From: CAYURH01 sp964447105
Lineage (GTDB): Bacteria; Patescibacteriota; Saccharimonadia; Saccharimonadales; EFPC-124
DNA length: 34,132 nucleotides
NCBI GenBank assembly: GCA_964447105.1
Contig: CAYURH010000012.1
Location: 1-34,132 of the forward strand
Reading direction: 5' to 3'
Shown here piece by piece: positions 21,651 to 28,816 of this stretch. Position 1 is the stretch's first letter; each line of letters opens with the position of its first letter. The notes below the pieces were generated by a model, which had not been told where the DNA came from, made no database searches, and saw nothing but the letters and a program-made list of their open reading frames with translations. The position numbers and the translations under genes are program-made.

Positions 21651-22274
21651 ATGGATAGACGAGCGATTCTGATTAGTGTGCGTTTGATTGTAGCAACCCT
21701 GATTTTTACGGCTGTGGCGGCGCAGATTGCGGTTACGGTGCAGGCGGGTGCGTTCCAGTTGTTCAATTTTTTTGGCTATTTTACGATTTTGTCCAATTTG
21801 TTTGCAGGGTTGGTGCTGCTTATCAGCGCGTTCTATCTAGCCGGCCATCGCAAGCCGTCACCACAAAACGACATATTGCGCGGTGCGTCAGTGCTGTACA
21901 TGGCGGTGACTGGCCTGGTGTATGTAACGTTGTTGTCGCAATATGATCTGGATCTCACATTGCCGTGGGTGAATTTTGTGTTGCATTTTGTGGCTCCAGT
22001 ATTTGTGGTGGCTGATTGGTTTTACCAACCGCCTGTATCAAGACTGCAGCCCAAACAAGTGGCCACGTGGCTGGTATTTCCAGCAGCGTATTTAGTGTAT
22101 TCGCTCGTACGCGGCACGATGGCGCATTGGTATCCATACCCATTTCTTAGTCCCGAAATGACCGGCGGCTACGGCGGCGTAGCGCTTTATTGCATAGGTA
22201 TATTGGCTGGCTTGTTCGCTATAAGCTGGGTGTTGGCCATGGCGGCGCGTTTGCTCAAGCGCCGGGTGCTGTAA
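21651..22274 (+). CDS. Pr6Pr family membrane protein (FAR-17a/AIG1-like)
   Basis: A 207-residue integral membrane protein with about six segments, matching the bacterial Pr6Pr (FAR-17a/AIG1-like) family of unknown function. Characteristic parts are QLFNFFGYFTILSNLFAG, LPWVNFVLHFVAPVFVVADW and AAYLVYSLVRGTMAHWYPYPF. The eukaryotic AIG1 relatives are threonine hydrolases of lipid esters, but that is not established for bacterial forms. TACAAT (21638-21643) overlaps an earlier ATG (21642), so the start is ATG 21651, 7 nt after the -10 box, in a leaderless arrangement. Standalone gene. Confidence 0.75.
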   Translation: MDRRAILISVRLIVATLIFTAVAAQIAVTVQAGAFQLFNFFGYFTILSNLFAGLVLLISAFYLAGHRKPSPQNDILRGASVLYMAVTGLVYVTLLSQYDLDLTLPWVNFVLHFVAPVFVVADWFYQPPVSRLQPKQVATWLVFPAAYLVYSLVRGTMAHWYPYPFLSPEMTGGYGGVALYCIGILAGLFAISWVLAMAARLLKRRVL

Positions 22275-22347
22275 CTATCCCAATCCACATCGGTCCATGA
22301 TACTATATCCATAAGCGTTAACCACTTATATAAGAGAGGGTTTCTCA

Positions 22348-23982
22348 GTGAATAAAGTTGCTAACTATTTGCAAGAGCACGTCTTGGGCGAGGTGCTTGC
22401 CAGCCAAGAAGTGCGCAAATATTTTTCTACCGACGGCGGCGTGTTCGAGCTCATGCCCAGCCTGGTGGTTTATCCCAAAAACACCCAGGACGTGCGTAAA
22501 ACAACACGATTTGCATGGCAATTAGCCGAAAAAGGTCACGCACTGCCAATCACTGCCCGCGGACGGGGGAGTGACCAAGGCGGTGCAGCAATCGGTAGTG
22601 GTATTATCATGGTTTTTCCCACGCACATGAATCGTTTGCTTGAACTTGATGTCAAGAAACGCATGGCGCGTGTGCAACCAGGCATCATATTCCGTTCATT
22701 CCAAGACACTATGAATAGTCATGATTTATTTTTGCCCCCATATCCGAGTTCCATCGATTTTGCGACTCTGGGTGGCGCTATGGCCAACAACACAGCGGGC
22801 GAGAAGACGGTCAAATACGGCGCCATGCGTCGCTACACCCACAGTCTAGAAGTAGTATTGGCCAACGGCGAAGTCATTCAGACCGAACGCATTAGCAAAA
22901 AAGAACTCGAAAAACGCAAAGGCCTGACGACTTTCGAAGGAGAAATCTATCGTCAAATCGATGGGCTGATCATGGACAACTGGGCGACTATTGCCAAACA
23001 TGCCGGCTCGCCACACGTCAGTAAAAACGCCGCTGGCTACGACCTGGCAGGCGTGAAGCACAAAGACGGGTCGTTTGATCTCACGCCGTTATTTGTGGGG
23101 TCGCAAGGCACGCTGGGCATAATTACCGAAGCTATTATTAAACTCGAACCGTACACACCACGCACCACACTGCTCAAAATCAGTTTGTCTGATTTGAAAA
23201 GCGCGGGGCAGGTGGTGGCTGCACTTATGCAGCTGCAACCGAGCGCACTCGAAGTGGTGGATATCAAATTGCTTGAATTCCTAAAACGTATCAGCCCGTC
23301 CAAACTCAAAGGTTTGGTAGCCGAGCCCTATCCATCGCTTATCTTGCTCTGTGAATTCGACGATGCCGAGAAAGCTCAAACCAAAAAAGCCAAACAAGCG
23401 CTCAAAGTCCTGCGCCAAAACAACATCGAAGTCGAAGCCACCCAAGATGCCGACGAGCAACAACGCCTGTGGGCTATTCGCCATTCGGCCGCAGCCGTGA
23501 TCTGGCATGTGGAAGGCAGCAAAAAAGCCTTGCCTATCATCGAAGACGGCGTGGTGCCACACGACAAATTTCCTCAGTTCATCGAAGGTATCTATCAACT
23601 CTTCGACAAATACAAGCTCGATGCTGCTATCTGGGGGCATGCTGGCGACGCTAATCTCCATCTGCAACCATTCCTAGATTTGGGCGTGCTCGGCGATCGC
23701 CAAAAAGTGTTTAAAATCATGCAAGAATATTACGACATGGTGCTCAAACTCGGTGGTAGCACATGCGGCGAGCACAACGATGGCCGCCTGCGCGCACCGT
23801 TTTTGCCCAAAGTCTATGGCGCCGATATGTATAGTTTGTTCAAAGAAGTCAAAAAAATATTTGACCCATACAACACGCTCAACCCGGGTGTCAAAATCGA
23901 TGTGACCCTCAAAGATGTCGCGCCGCTGCTGCGCCACGAATATTCTATGGAGCACCTCACCGACCACCTGCCGCGCACTTGA
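22348..23982 (+). CDS. FAD-linked oxidase, GlcD/D-lactate dehydrogenase type
   Basis: A 544-residue flavoprotein of the FAD_binding_4/FAD-oxidase_C type, which oxidises 2-hydroxy acids such as D-lactate or glycolate. The FAD domain shows PKNTQDVRKTTRFAWQLAEK, ITARGRGSDQGGAAIGSGI, PPYPSSIDFATLGGAMANNT and VGSQGTLGIITEA. The C-terminal domain shows IWGHAGDANLHLQPFLDLG and GGSTCGEHNDGRLRAPFLP, where relatives usually have GEHG. There is no Fe-S domain, so electrons must pass to a separate acceptor. GTG 22348 follows AGAGAGGG by 7 nt. In a fermentative small-genome epibiont this could couple lactate oxidation to a simple redox chain; that is inference. The tRNA-Leu(GAG) promoter overlaps its stop codon. 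Confidence 0.88.
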   Translation: MNKVANYLQEHVLGEVLASQEVRKYFSTDGGVFELMPSLVVYPKNTQDVRKTTRFAWQLAEKGHALPITARGRGSDQGGAAIGSGIIMVFPTHMNRLLELDVKKRMARVQPGIIFRSFQDTMNSHDLFLPPYPSSIDFATLGGAMANNTAGEKTVKYGAMRRYTHSLEVVLANGEVIQTERISKKELEKRKGLTTFEGEIYRQIDGLIMDNWATIAKHAGSPHVSKNAAGYDLAGVKHKDGSFDLTPLFVGSQGTLGIITEAIIKLEPYTPRTTLLKISLSDLKSAGQVVAALMQLQPSALEVVDIKLLEFLKRISPSKLKGLVAEPYPSLILLCEFDDAEKAQTKKAKQALKVLRQNNIEVEATQDADEQQRLWAIRHSAAAVIWHVEGSKKALPIIEDGVVPHDKFPQFIEGIYQLFDKYKLDAAIWGHAGDANLHLQPFLDLGVLGDRQKVFKIMQEYYDMVLKLGGSTCGEHNDGRLRAPFLPKVYGADMYSLFKEVKKIFDPYNTLNPGVKIDVTLKDVAPLLRHEYSMEHLTDHLPRT

Positions 23983-24007
23983 TTTATATCTGTTAAACGG
24001 GTATGCT
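23979..24007 (+). promoter_or_regulatory. Promoter of tRNA-Leu(GAG)
   Basis: TTGATT (23979-23984, overlapping the TGA stop of the oxidase gene), 17 bp, TATGCT (24002-24007). The -10 region CTGTTAAACGGGTATGCT closely matches that of tRNA-Leu(CAG). Confidence 0.6.
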
Positions 24008-24025
24008 TGTCTGCGTTACCCACAC

Positions 24026-24111
24026 GCGCGAGTGGCGGAATGGTAGACGCGCTACCTTGAGGTGGTAGTGTTCGCAAGGACGTGGAGGTTCAAGTCCTCT
24101 CTCGCGCACCA
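24026..24111 (+). tRNA. tRNA-Leu, anticodon GAG
   Basis: An 86-nt tRNA with encoded CCA. Acceptor GCGCGAG/CTCGCGC, anticodon stem CTACC/GGTAG around loop TTGAGGT, with GAG at 24059-24061. It decodes CUC and CUU. The acceptor, D-arm and T-arm are the same as in tRNA-Leu(CAG); only the anticodon stem and variable arm differ, so the loci look duplicated. Confidence 0.95.
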
Positions 24112-24129
24112 AGGTGAATTTACAGATAT

Positions 24130-24158
24130 AAAAGAGTTTGGTTTTCGAACTCTTTTTT
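24130..24158 (+). terminator. Intrinsic terminator of tRNA-Leu(GAG)
   Basis: AAAAGAGTT (24130-24138) pairs with AACTCTTTT (24148-24156) and runs into a T-tract to 24158. Confidence 0.85.
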
Positions 24159-24170
24159 GTTTCTTTATTT

Positions 24171-24205
24171 CTCTGATCTGTTGCATGAGTTCAAGTCCTC
24201 TCTCG
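24171..24205 (+). pseudogene. tRNA 3'-half-like remnant
   Basis: GATCTGTTGCATGA followed by GTTCAAGTCCTCTCTCGATT parallels the remnant at 12431-12466 and includes AAGTCCTCTCTCG of the tRNA-Leu 3' end. No 5' half is present. It is the left inner boundary of the second tRNA-linked islet. Confidence 0.5.
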
Positions 24206-24260
24206 ATTCAGCGTTATTTTTGGTATGATTAATATGAGTATCTCTTTTAAGGATGTCTCC

Positions 24261-24776
24261 ATGACTAAAATTGCAATTGTAAATGACAAAGATGAAATAG
24301 TTGGTTCAGCCGAGAAAGGCGAAGCTCGTAAACAGGGCTTGATCCATCGCATAACTCGTATATTTGTGCATGACGGCAATGGCAAGGTACTGCTGCAGAA
24401 GCGTCATCCCAAAGCACATGATTCGCCCAATAAGTGGGACTTCTCAGCAGCCGGACACGTTGACGAGGGCGAAAATTACGAGCAGGCTGCCAAACGTGAG
24501 CTTGAAGAAGAGCTGGGTCTAGAGGACGTTCCTCTGACAATTCTCTTTAGTTTTTATACCGAGAAGACTGCAGATGTGGAGCGCATTCGACGATTCAATA
24601 CAGTTTTTCTGGCAAAAGTTAACGATCATACAATTGTGCGCCCCAATCTTGCAGAGCTTGGTGGGGTTGAATGGTTTACAAAAACACAAGTAACCGATAT
24701 GATTCGCAATAACCCCGATGATTTCTCGTCAAGTATCAAAGAAAAATACCCACAAATTCTTAAGCATTTAGATTAG
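24261..24776 (+). CDS. Nudix hydrolase, IDI/YfcD-like
   Basis: A 171-residue Nudix protein. The complete Nudix box (G-x5-E-x7-R-E-U-x-E-E-x-G-U) spans residues 65-87 (GHVDEGENYEQ through RELEEELGL), so metal-dependent hydrolysis of a nucleoside-diphosphate-linked or similar substrate is expected. The N-terminus (VNDKDEIVGSAEKGEARKQG, then LIHRITRIFVHD) and VLLQKRHPKAHDSPNKWDFS resemble the isopentenyl-diphosphate-isomerase-like/YfcD branch. The start is ATG 24261, because AAGGA (24249-24253) lies 7 nt upstream; earlier ATGs at 24225 and 24234 fall on or beside the -10 box TATGAT. It is the first cargo gene of the islet after tRNA-Leu(GAG). Codon use is more A+T-rich than in the flanking core genes. 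Confidence 0.88.
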   Translation: MTKIAIVNDKDEIVGSAEKGEARKQGLIHRITRIFVHDGNGKVLLQKRHPKAHDSPNKWDFSAAGHVDEGENYEQAAKRELEEELGLEDVPLTILFSFYTEKTADVERIRRFNTVFLAKVNDHTIVRPNLAELGGVEWFTKTQVTDMIRNNPDDFSSSIKEKYPQILKHLD

Positions 24777-24817
24777 TTTCAAAATTTAGCCACTAACCAA
24801 TGCTATACTGAACCACC

Positions 24818-25225
24818 ATGAACAGGGTCAGTAAAAACAAAGGTGAAATCCGAATTCCTGCGGGCATTAACGTCTGGAAGCATGAATTAAGTACGGCCAA
24901 TGCACTTGCGCAAGCCGGCTACGTCGTAGAGTTTCTACCAACAAAAGACATCAAGGACACGAAATCACCAGACATATTGATGGATGGTGAAAAGTGGGAA
25001 CTCAAAGCTCCAAAGACAGACAAATTGTCTGCAATTGAACGTAACTTGAAACGTGCCACGAAACAGTCTAGTAACATAGTGATCGACTCGCACAGATTAC
25101 GGAAAATACACGATAGCACCATACAAGCGCTCCTGCTGCAAAAATTCAAGCAGCAGAAAACAATCAAAAAGCTACTGTTCGTCAACCGAAAGCATCAGGT
25201 TATTGATATAAGCACGCTGATTTGA
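24818..25225 (+). CDS. CdiA-CT-like nuclease (tRNase toxin-type) domain protein
   Basis: A 135-residue freestanding protein resembling the PD-(D/E)xK-type tRNA nuclease domains found at the C-termini of contact-dependent inhibition toxins (CdiA EC869-like). The order fits: Glu23 in WKHELSTANALAQAGYVVEF, KSPDILMDG with Asp52, WELKAP with Glu61 and Lys63, then ERNLKRATKQSSNIVIDSHRL. The family makes site-specific tRNA cuts; activity and target here are inference. No secretion signal or carrier domain is present, and no obvious immunity gene is adjacent, so it may be a cytosolic enzyme, a mobile-element factor or a toxin relic. Extended -10 TGCTATACT ends 8 nt before the ATG. It lies inside the islet bounded by tRNA-Leu ends. 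Confidence 0.6.
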   Translation: MNRVSKNKGEIRIPAGINVWKHELSTANALAQAGYVVEFLPTKDIKDTKSPDILMDGEKWELKAPKTDKLSAIERNLKRATKQSSNIVIDSHRLRKIHDSTIQALLLQKFKQQKTIKKLLFVNRKHQVIDISTLI

Positions 25226-25240
25226 TATTATTAAGGTATT

Positions 25241-25287
25241 GAAGTCTTGGACGGAGCAGTATGTTCCTACCCCGGGGCTTCTTTTTT
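25241..25287 (+). terminator. Terminator after the CdiA-CT-like gene
   Basis: GAAGTCTTGG (25241-25250) pairs, with several G-U pairs, with CCGGGGCTTC (25272-25281), followed by T6 (25282-25287). It lies 16 nt after the gene's stop. Confidence 0.6.
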
Positions 25288-25371
25288 GTTTGCAGAGTCA
25301 TCTAGTAACTTTCGGATTTCTTCAACATCAGCATCCAAATCGTCCGAAAAAGTTATCTTAACGTCTGCAAT
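25267..25371 (-). pseudogene. Possible truncated 3' gene fragment
   Basis: The minus strand reads ADVKITFSDDLDADVEEIRK, then LLDDSANKKEAPG and a stop (25269-25267). The peptide looks protein-like, yet the frame has no start codon and stops being plausible at the tRNA-type GCACCA (25375-25380). It may be the tail of a gene cut when the islet junction formed. A protein-like minus-strand frame in the same relative place (13286 down to 13175) supports this weakly. Confidence 0.25.
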
Positions 25372-25375
25372 GCTG

Positions 25376-25420
25376 CACCAAATTTAAAAACCCAGGCCTA
25401 GTGCTTGGGTTTTTAAATTT
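25376..25420 (+). terminator. Long terminator hairpin starting at a CACCA remnant
   Basis: After GCACCA (25375-25380), AAATTTAAAAACCCA (25380-25394) pairs perfectly with 25406-25420; three inner pairs extend the stem. A5/T5 tracts make it bidirectional. It has the same construction as 13286-13331, although the sequence differs, and is probably the terminator of a former tRNA. Confidence 0.65.
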
Positions 25421-25440
25421 GTGTATTTGAAAGATGCTTG

Positions 25441-25554
25441 GACCGTGGGTCGAGACTGCCTGCGGCAGTCGAGCAATCCTTGCTTGGCCGCCTTGCGCAA
25501 TTTGATTTAGCAAATTTTTCGCGCAGGCGCAGGTGAAAACAAGTCCTCTCTCGC
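25441..25554 (+). mobile_element. tRNA-linked element R2, Leu(GAG) locus
   Basis: GACCGTGGGTCGAG, hairpin GACTGCC-TGC-GGCAGTC (25454-25470), GAG, about 10 nt, TGGCCGC (25485-25491), nested hairpin GCGC-AATTTG...CAAATT-GCGC (25495-25524), then AAGTCCTCTCTCGC (25541-25554), the T-arm/acceptor part of tRNA-Leu. The plan is that of R1 (13351-13451); stems differ in sequence but not in form. The lead GACCGT(G/A)GG also occurs in R4 (34120-34132 region, minus strand). The promoter of the phosphoesterase gene begins 13 nt later. Confidence 0.6.
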
Positions 25555-25578
25555 TGCATGCGGTGTTATACTTAAGCG

Positions 25579-26100
25579 ATGAAAATTGGTGTTATTTCTG
25601 ATACTCATGACAATCTAAAATCCATGAGAGCGGCTTTAGGGGTGCTCCTGAACCACAAAGTTGAGCTTATTGTGCATTGCGGCGATTGGGTTGCTCCGTT
25701 TGCCGTCGAGTTTTTCTCTAAAAATTCTGGTGATATTCCGGTAAAAGGTGTGTTTGGTAATAACGAGGGCGATACCAAATCTATAATGGCCCGTAACGCC
25801 AAGCTCACTAAACCAATTGAATTCGCCGAACGCAAGGTTTTGGAATTTGAAGCTGGTGGCAGGCACATAGGCTGTGTGCATGGCGAAGACATACCAACTC
25901 TCGACGCTCTTATCCGTTCAAAAAAGTACGATGCTGTGTTTACTGGCCATACACATCGATCCAGTGTTGAAAATGTTGACGGAGTATGTGTTCTCAACCC
26001 CGGAACGACTTGCTTTGCTGTCGACGCAGAAGAAGAAATTGAAGCCACGGTCGCTATTTATGACACTGATACGAATAGCGGGGAGATTGTAAAGGTTTAA
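25579..26100 (+). CDS. YfcE/MJ0936-type metallophosphoesterase
   Basis: A 173-residue calcineurin-like phosphoesterase of the YfcE/MJ0936 group, cytosolic phosphodiesterases using two metal ions. All motifs are intact: Asp8-x-His10 (ISDTHDN), GD with Asp36 (HCGDW), GN(N/H)E with Asn61 (FGNNEGD), His101 (VHGED), and GHTH with His124 and His126. The C-terminus has the typical LNPGTTCF. The natural substrate of this group is mostly unknown. TATACT (25567-25572) ends 6 nt before the ATG, so the gene is probably leaderless. It sits just outside the tRNA-Leu(GAG) islet, in the position ridA has outside the first islet. Confidence 0.9.
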   Translation: MKIGVISDTHDNLKSMRAALGVLLNHKVELIVHCGDWVAPFAVEFFSKNSGDIPVKGVFGNNEGDTKSIMARNAKLTKPIEFAERKVLEFEAGGRHIGCVHGEDIPTLDALIRSKKYDAVFTGHTHRSSVENVDGVCVLNPGTTCFAVDAEEEIEATVAIYDTDTNSGEIVKV

Positions 26101-26193
26101 TCAAAGGAGCGCAGCTTTAGGGCAGCCTTACCTCACCGCCTTTACATATAAAGCCTACATGCTCACAAAGTAGAAGCTCCGAAGGTCCAACTG

Positions 26194-26727
26194 CTACCAC
26201 CACACCAGAAACAGCCCACGCAAGGCAAATGCGAGGAGCAAGATTCCCATGCTCACGCCGGTCAGGGCGCTCACAGATATAGTAGTGCGTTTGGCTACAA
26301 CGGGTGAGGCTATGGCAACTAACATGGCTAGGCCGGCAAGAACGTTGAGCCACCCGTCTTCAAAGATAATAGCCAAGGGCACAAAATGGATCCCCACGAC
26401 GAAAGCCACCCAGCAAACGATCAGTCTTTGGCGTCGCCGACGAGAGAGTATAAGCGCGCCCAAACCACCCAATAGCAACTCAGTCGCAACGGTAGCGCCA
26501 AACCAATAGTACGCCCCCGGCGCCCGTAGTGCAGAGGCATCACCCCAATAACGGACCGCCAAATACACACCTATACTCGCCACAATCAAGCCTGCGAGAG
26601 AACCCGCCCCTAGCCCAATCCGCCATGAAGCAGGCGGTCGTTCTTGAGCCCAACCAAACCATACGAAGCTGAACAACCCAAATATCGCTGCATACATCGC
26701 GTGATCTCGGATAAAATCTACTGCCAC
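26194..26727 (-). CDS. Membrane protein, unknown
   Basis: A 177-residue protein with about six hydrophobic segments (AAIFGLFSFVWFGWA, GLGAGSLAGLIVASIGVYLAV, YYWFGATVATELLLGGLGAL, LIVCWVAFVVGIHFVPLAIIF, VLAGLAMLVAIASPVVA, MGILLLAFALRGLFLVW) and a basic loop RRRRQR in the middle. I do not recognise the family. GTG 26727 follows AAAAGGA by about 6 nt. It is convergent with the phosphoesterase gene. The 93-bp gap between them shows no clear terminator. Confidence 0.65.
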   Translation of the reverse strand: MAVDFIRDHAMYAAIFGLFSFVWFGWAQERPPASWRIGLGAGSLAGLIVASIGVYLAVRYWGDASALRAPGAYYWFGATVATELLLGGLGALILSRRRRQRLIVCWVAFVVGIHFVPLAIIFEDGWLNVLAGLAMLVAIASPVVAKRTTISVSALTGVSMGILLLAFALRGLFLVWW

Positions 26728-26899
26728 AAGAAATCCTTTTACATTAATACTACTACAAGTCGCGGGGTTTTAGATTCACACCAGAATCTAGTCGACGTAA
26801 TGGCGCACCAACACGGGGCATTTTCAACTTCGTTTATACTTATTAGTAGGTTGGCGTTTTGGGTTTACCATACGCGCCGGCATTAATAGAAAGGGTGGT

Positions 26900-27454
26900 A
26901 TGTTTACGACTTTAATCAACAAATTGTATATAAAGATTACTGGCAAAAAGGTGGTGGTGACACTTGTTTTCTACATAGCGTTTACGGCACTTTTTCAGTT
27001 TATTAATGCTCAGATGCAAGCACATTTTGGTGGCGTGAGCCCGCTAGATTTTCATGCCTCCTATAATGCGTCAGATGTCTATTCTGTACTTGCTGGTTAT
27101 GGCGATGTCGGGCGGGGATGGCATATTGTCATTGATCTTGTGGATTTTTTGTATATTGCATCGTATAGCCTGTTTTTCGGGATGTTTATGGCCTATCTGA
27201 TCACCAAGGCTGGTCATGCTAAAAGCAAGTTGCGCTTTGTCGTTATTTTTCCGTTTCTCATGGGCCTCGTCGATATACTGGAAAATATTTGCATCTTGGC
27301 TATACTGATTTTTTATCCCACACAATTGACCGCCGTTGCCGATGGCGCGGGTATGCTTACTCAAGTCAAATTTGCGATGGCGAGTATTAATCTGGCCCTC
27401 GTTGCCGTGACTCTGATAATTTTTGGTTGGGCTCGCTTGGTTAAAAAGCGATAG
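26900..27454 (+). CDS. Membrane protein, unknown
   Basis: A 184-residue protein with about four hydrophobic segments (VVVTLVFYIAFTALFQFI, IDLVDFLYIASYSLFFGMFMAYL, VVIFPFLMGLVDILENICIL, INLALVAVTLIIFGWARL) and a long external loop after the first. I do not recognise the family. A weak AAAGGG lies 6 nt before ATG 26900. The 172-bp gap upstream holds a 7-bp hairpin (TAGATTC/GAATCTA, 26771-26790) and a TATACT (26835-26840) too far away to be leaderless. Standalone gene. Confidence 0.65.
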   Translation: MFTTLINKLYIKITGKKVVVTLVFYIAFTALFQFINAQMQAHFGGVSPLDFHASYNASDVYSVLAGYGDVGRGWHIVIDLVDFLYIASYSLFFGMFMAYLITKAGHAKSKLRFVVIFPFLMGLVDILENICILAILIFYPTQLTAVADGAGMLTQVKFAMASINLALVAVTLIIFGWARLVKKR

Positions 27455-27529
27455 CTGAGCTATACAACTAAAATTACTACCTGCATATAGGCTAAGCTGT
27501 CACCATGCAATCTGTTACACTAATACCAT

Positions 27530-28024
27530 ATGCATGTTCAATACTGCCGGCGGTGGCATTTCAAACAACACAAACCTATAGACGCATTTACGCCTGCCCA
27601 GGCGCGCAAACGCAACGCTGCGCCGGATGTGTATACGGTAGCGCTGTTTGATGAAGCTGATCAACCTATTCCAACCGCGGTGCTGGAAATTGATTGGCCG
27701 AATAATTTTGCGGGCGTGTGGTTTTTCGACGATTTGGGTCGCCGTACATTGAATTATGCGTTTCGTCGGCAGGACGATAAGTTGTTTTTGTTTGATATTA
27801 TTCATTACACGTACCCGAGTGTATCTGGTCGGTCGCTGGCCGATGCCACAGCCCAAGAAGAGCTGACATTTCGTCATGACGGCGTGGTGCGTAGTGTCAT
27901 TACCGACGAAGTAGCTCAACAAAAAATCATCGAAGACCGTCGCAATGTGGATGTGACTAATCATTGGGAGCCGGTGCCGGCATTTGGCCACTGGGACAGT
28001 TTGGCACGCTGGGATCGCAGCTAA
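27530..28024 (+). CDS. Hypothetical soluble protein, 164 residues
   Basis: A cytosolic-looking protein (MHVQYCRRWHFKQHKPIDAF) rich in aromatic and charged residues, with no signal peptide or membrane segment. Segments such as YTVALFDEADQPIPTAVLEI and FAGVWFFDDLGRRTLNYAF suggest a compact alpha/beta or beta-rich fold that I cannot assign. The start is fixed by TACACT (27516-27521) ending 8 nt before the ATG. Its stop overlaps that of the convergent Crp-family gene by 4 bp, so no terminator separates them. Confidence 0.65.
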   Translation: MHVQYCRRWHFKQHKPIDAFTPAQARKRNAAPDVYTVALFDEADQPIPTAVLEIDWPNNFAGVWFFDDLGRRTLNYAFRRQDDKLFLFDIIHYTYPSVSGRSLADATAQEELTFRHDGVVRSVITDEVAQQKIIEDRRNVDVTNHWEPVPAFGHWDSLARWDRS

Positions 28025-28686
28025 TCGACGCCAGCAACTTGCGCCAATTTGTCTGTAGATGTGATAGTGAGCCCGTTTTGAGCTCGCGTCACTACCCCAG
28101 CAACCGCAAGCTGGTTGAGCTCACGCGTCACCGTTTCGCGCGCTAGGTGAGTGAGCCCGGCCAAGTGTGCGTGCGACGTGTGTATGCTCTCGAGTGTAAT
28201 AGCCGGCCCGTCGGATGCACGGCCGTACTGCCGCGCGAGGTATAGCAGGCGACCGGCAATACGCTGCCTGGCGCTGCGGTAGTCTAGATTGCCAATGTGC
28301 TCGAGCAATTGAGCGGTCTGATCGGCCATTTCGTGAAGTAGCGCGAGCGTAAGTTTGTGGTTTGCCTGACAGTGCGCGAGCAAATCTTGTCGAGCGATAC
28401 GCACCACTTCTACGGGCGTCAGTGCGGCTATCGACACGTCGTGCGTAATGTCGCTAAACGCCCAGCCTAGCATGAGCACTTCTCCTGGGCCAGGCGTCAT
28501 GATGATGTTTTCGTTGGCGCCCGAATCAAGCGTATAGACCTTTACTACGCCCGAACGTACTAGATATACGCCAGAAGGAATATCGCCCAGGCGGTAGATA
28601 AGCTCTTTTTTCTTGTAGTACAGTACTTTTCCGGCAGCAAATAGATCCAAAAAGGCAGTGCTGCGATCGTGTGGCTGCGCCGACAT
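28021..28686 (-). CDS. Crp/Fnr family transcription regulator
   Basis: A 221-residue regulator: N-terminal cyclic-nucleotide-binding-type beta-roll (about 20-110; LIYRLGDIPSGVYLVRSGVVKVY), long dimer helix (about 108-135), and C-terminal winged helix (about 138-212). The recognition helix reads LARETVTREL (181-190). Its R-E-T-V-x-R is the same arrangement that lets E. coli CRP read TGTGA half-sites. The phosphate-binding cassette of CRP (GELGLF...RSA) is not present (GEVLMLGWAFSDITHDVSIA), so the ligand is probably not cAMP. There is no Cys cluster for an Fe-S centre. The start is ATG 28686: TACAAT (28698-28693) lies 6 nt upstream and an earlier TTG frame begins inside the promoter. Two candidate operators stand upstream (28707-28720, 28727-28742). 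Confidence 0.88.
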   Translation of the reverse strand: MSAQPHDRSTAFLDLFAAGKVLYYKKKELIYRLGDIPSGVYLVRSGVVKVYTLDSGANENIIMTPGPGEVLMLGWAFSDITHDVSIAALTPVEVVRIARQDLLAHCQANHKLTLALLHEMADQTAQLLEHIGNLDYRSARQRIAGRLLYLARQYGRASDGPAITLESIHTSHAHLAGLTHLARETVTRELNQLAVAGVVTRAQNGLTITSTDKLAQVAGVD

Positions 28687-28706
28687 GTGTTTATTGTAAC
28701 AACAGA

Positions 28707-28720
28707 TACTTTGCAAAGTA
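28707..28720. promoter_or_regulatory. Perfect palindrome near the crp-like -35 region
   Basis: TACTTTGCAAAGTA is a perfect 14-bp palindrome centred about 27 bp upstream of the predicted crp-like transcription start, where a bound protein would repress. It does not match the GTGA-N6-TCAC sites, so another regulator may bind here. Confidence 0.45.
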
Positions 28721-28726
28721 AATGTA

Positions 28727-28742
28727 TGTGACGCATATCACC
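28727..28742. promoter_or_regulatory. CRP-like site TGTGA-N6-TCACC
   Basis: TGTGACGCATATCACC matches the CRP-type TGTGA-N6-TCACA plan in 9 of 10 defined bases. Its centre (28734.5) is about 61.5 bp upstream of a start predicted from TATTAA (28784-28789) for the gene at 28817, the classical class I activator position. It is about 48 bp upstream of the divergent crp-like gene's start. A further dyad CCATGC-N6-GCATGG follows at 28741-28758. Confidence 0.55.
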
Positions 28743-28816
28743 ATGCACGTAGGCATGGAGTCACTGACGAATTTGGCGTAGCCTATTAACCTTAAGTATA
28801 TTAAAGGAAACATTCT

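Noticed and set aside
26801..26811. TGGCGCACCAA resembling a tRNA acceptor end
   Set aside because: It matches 13281-13291 over 11 bases, but there is no T-arm piece, terminator hairpin or R element beside it, so chance is likely.
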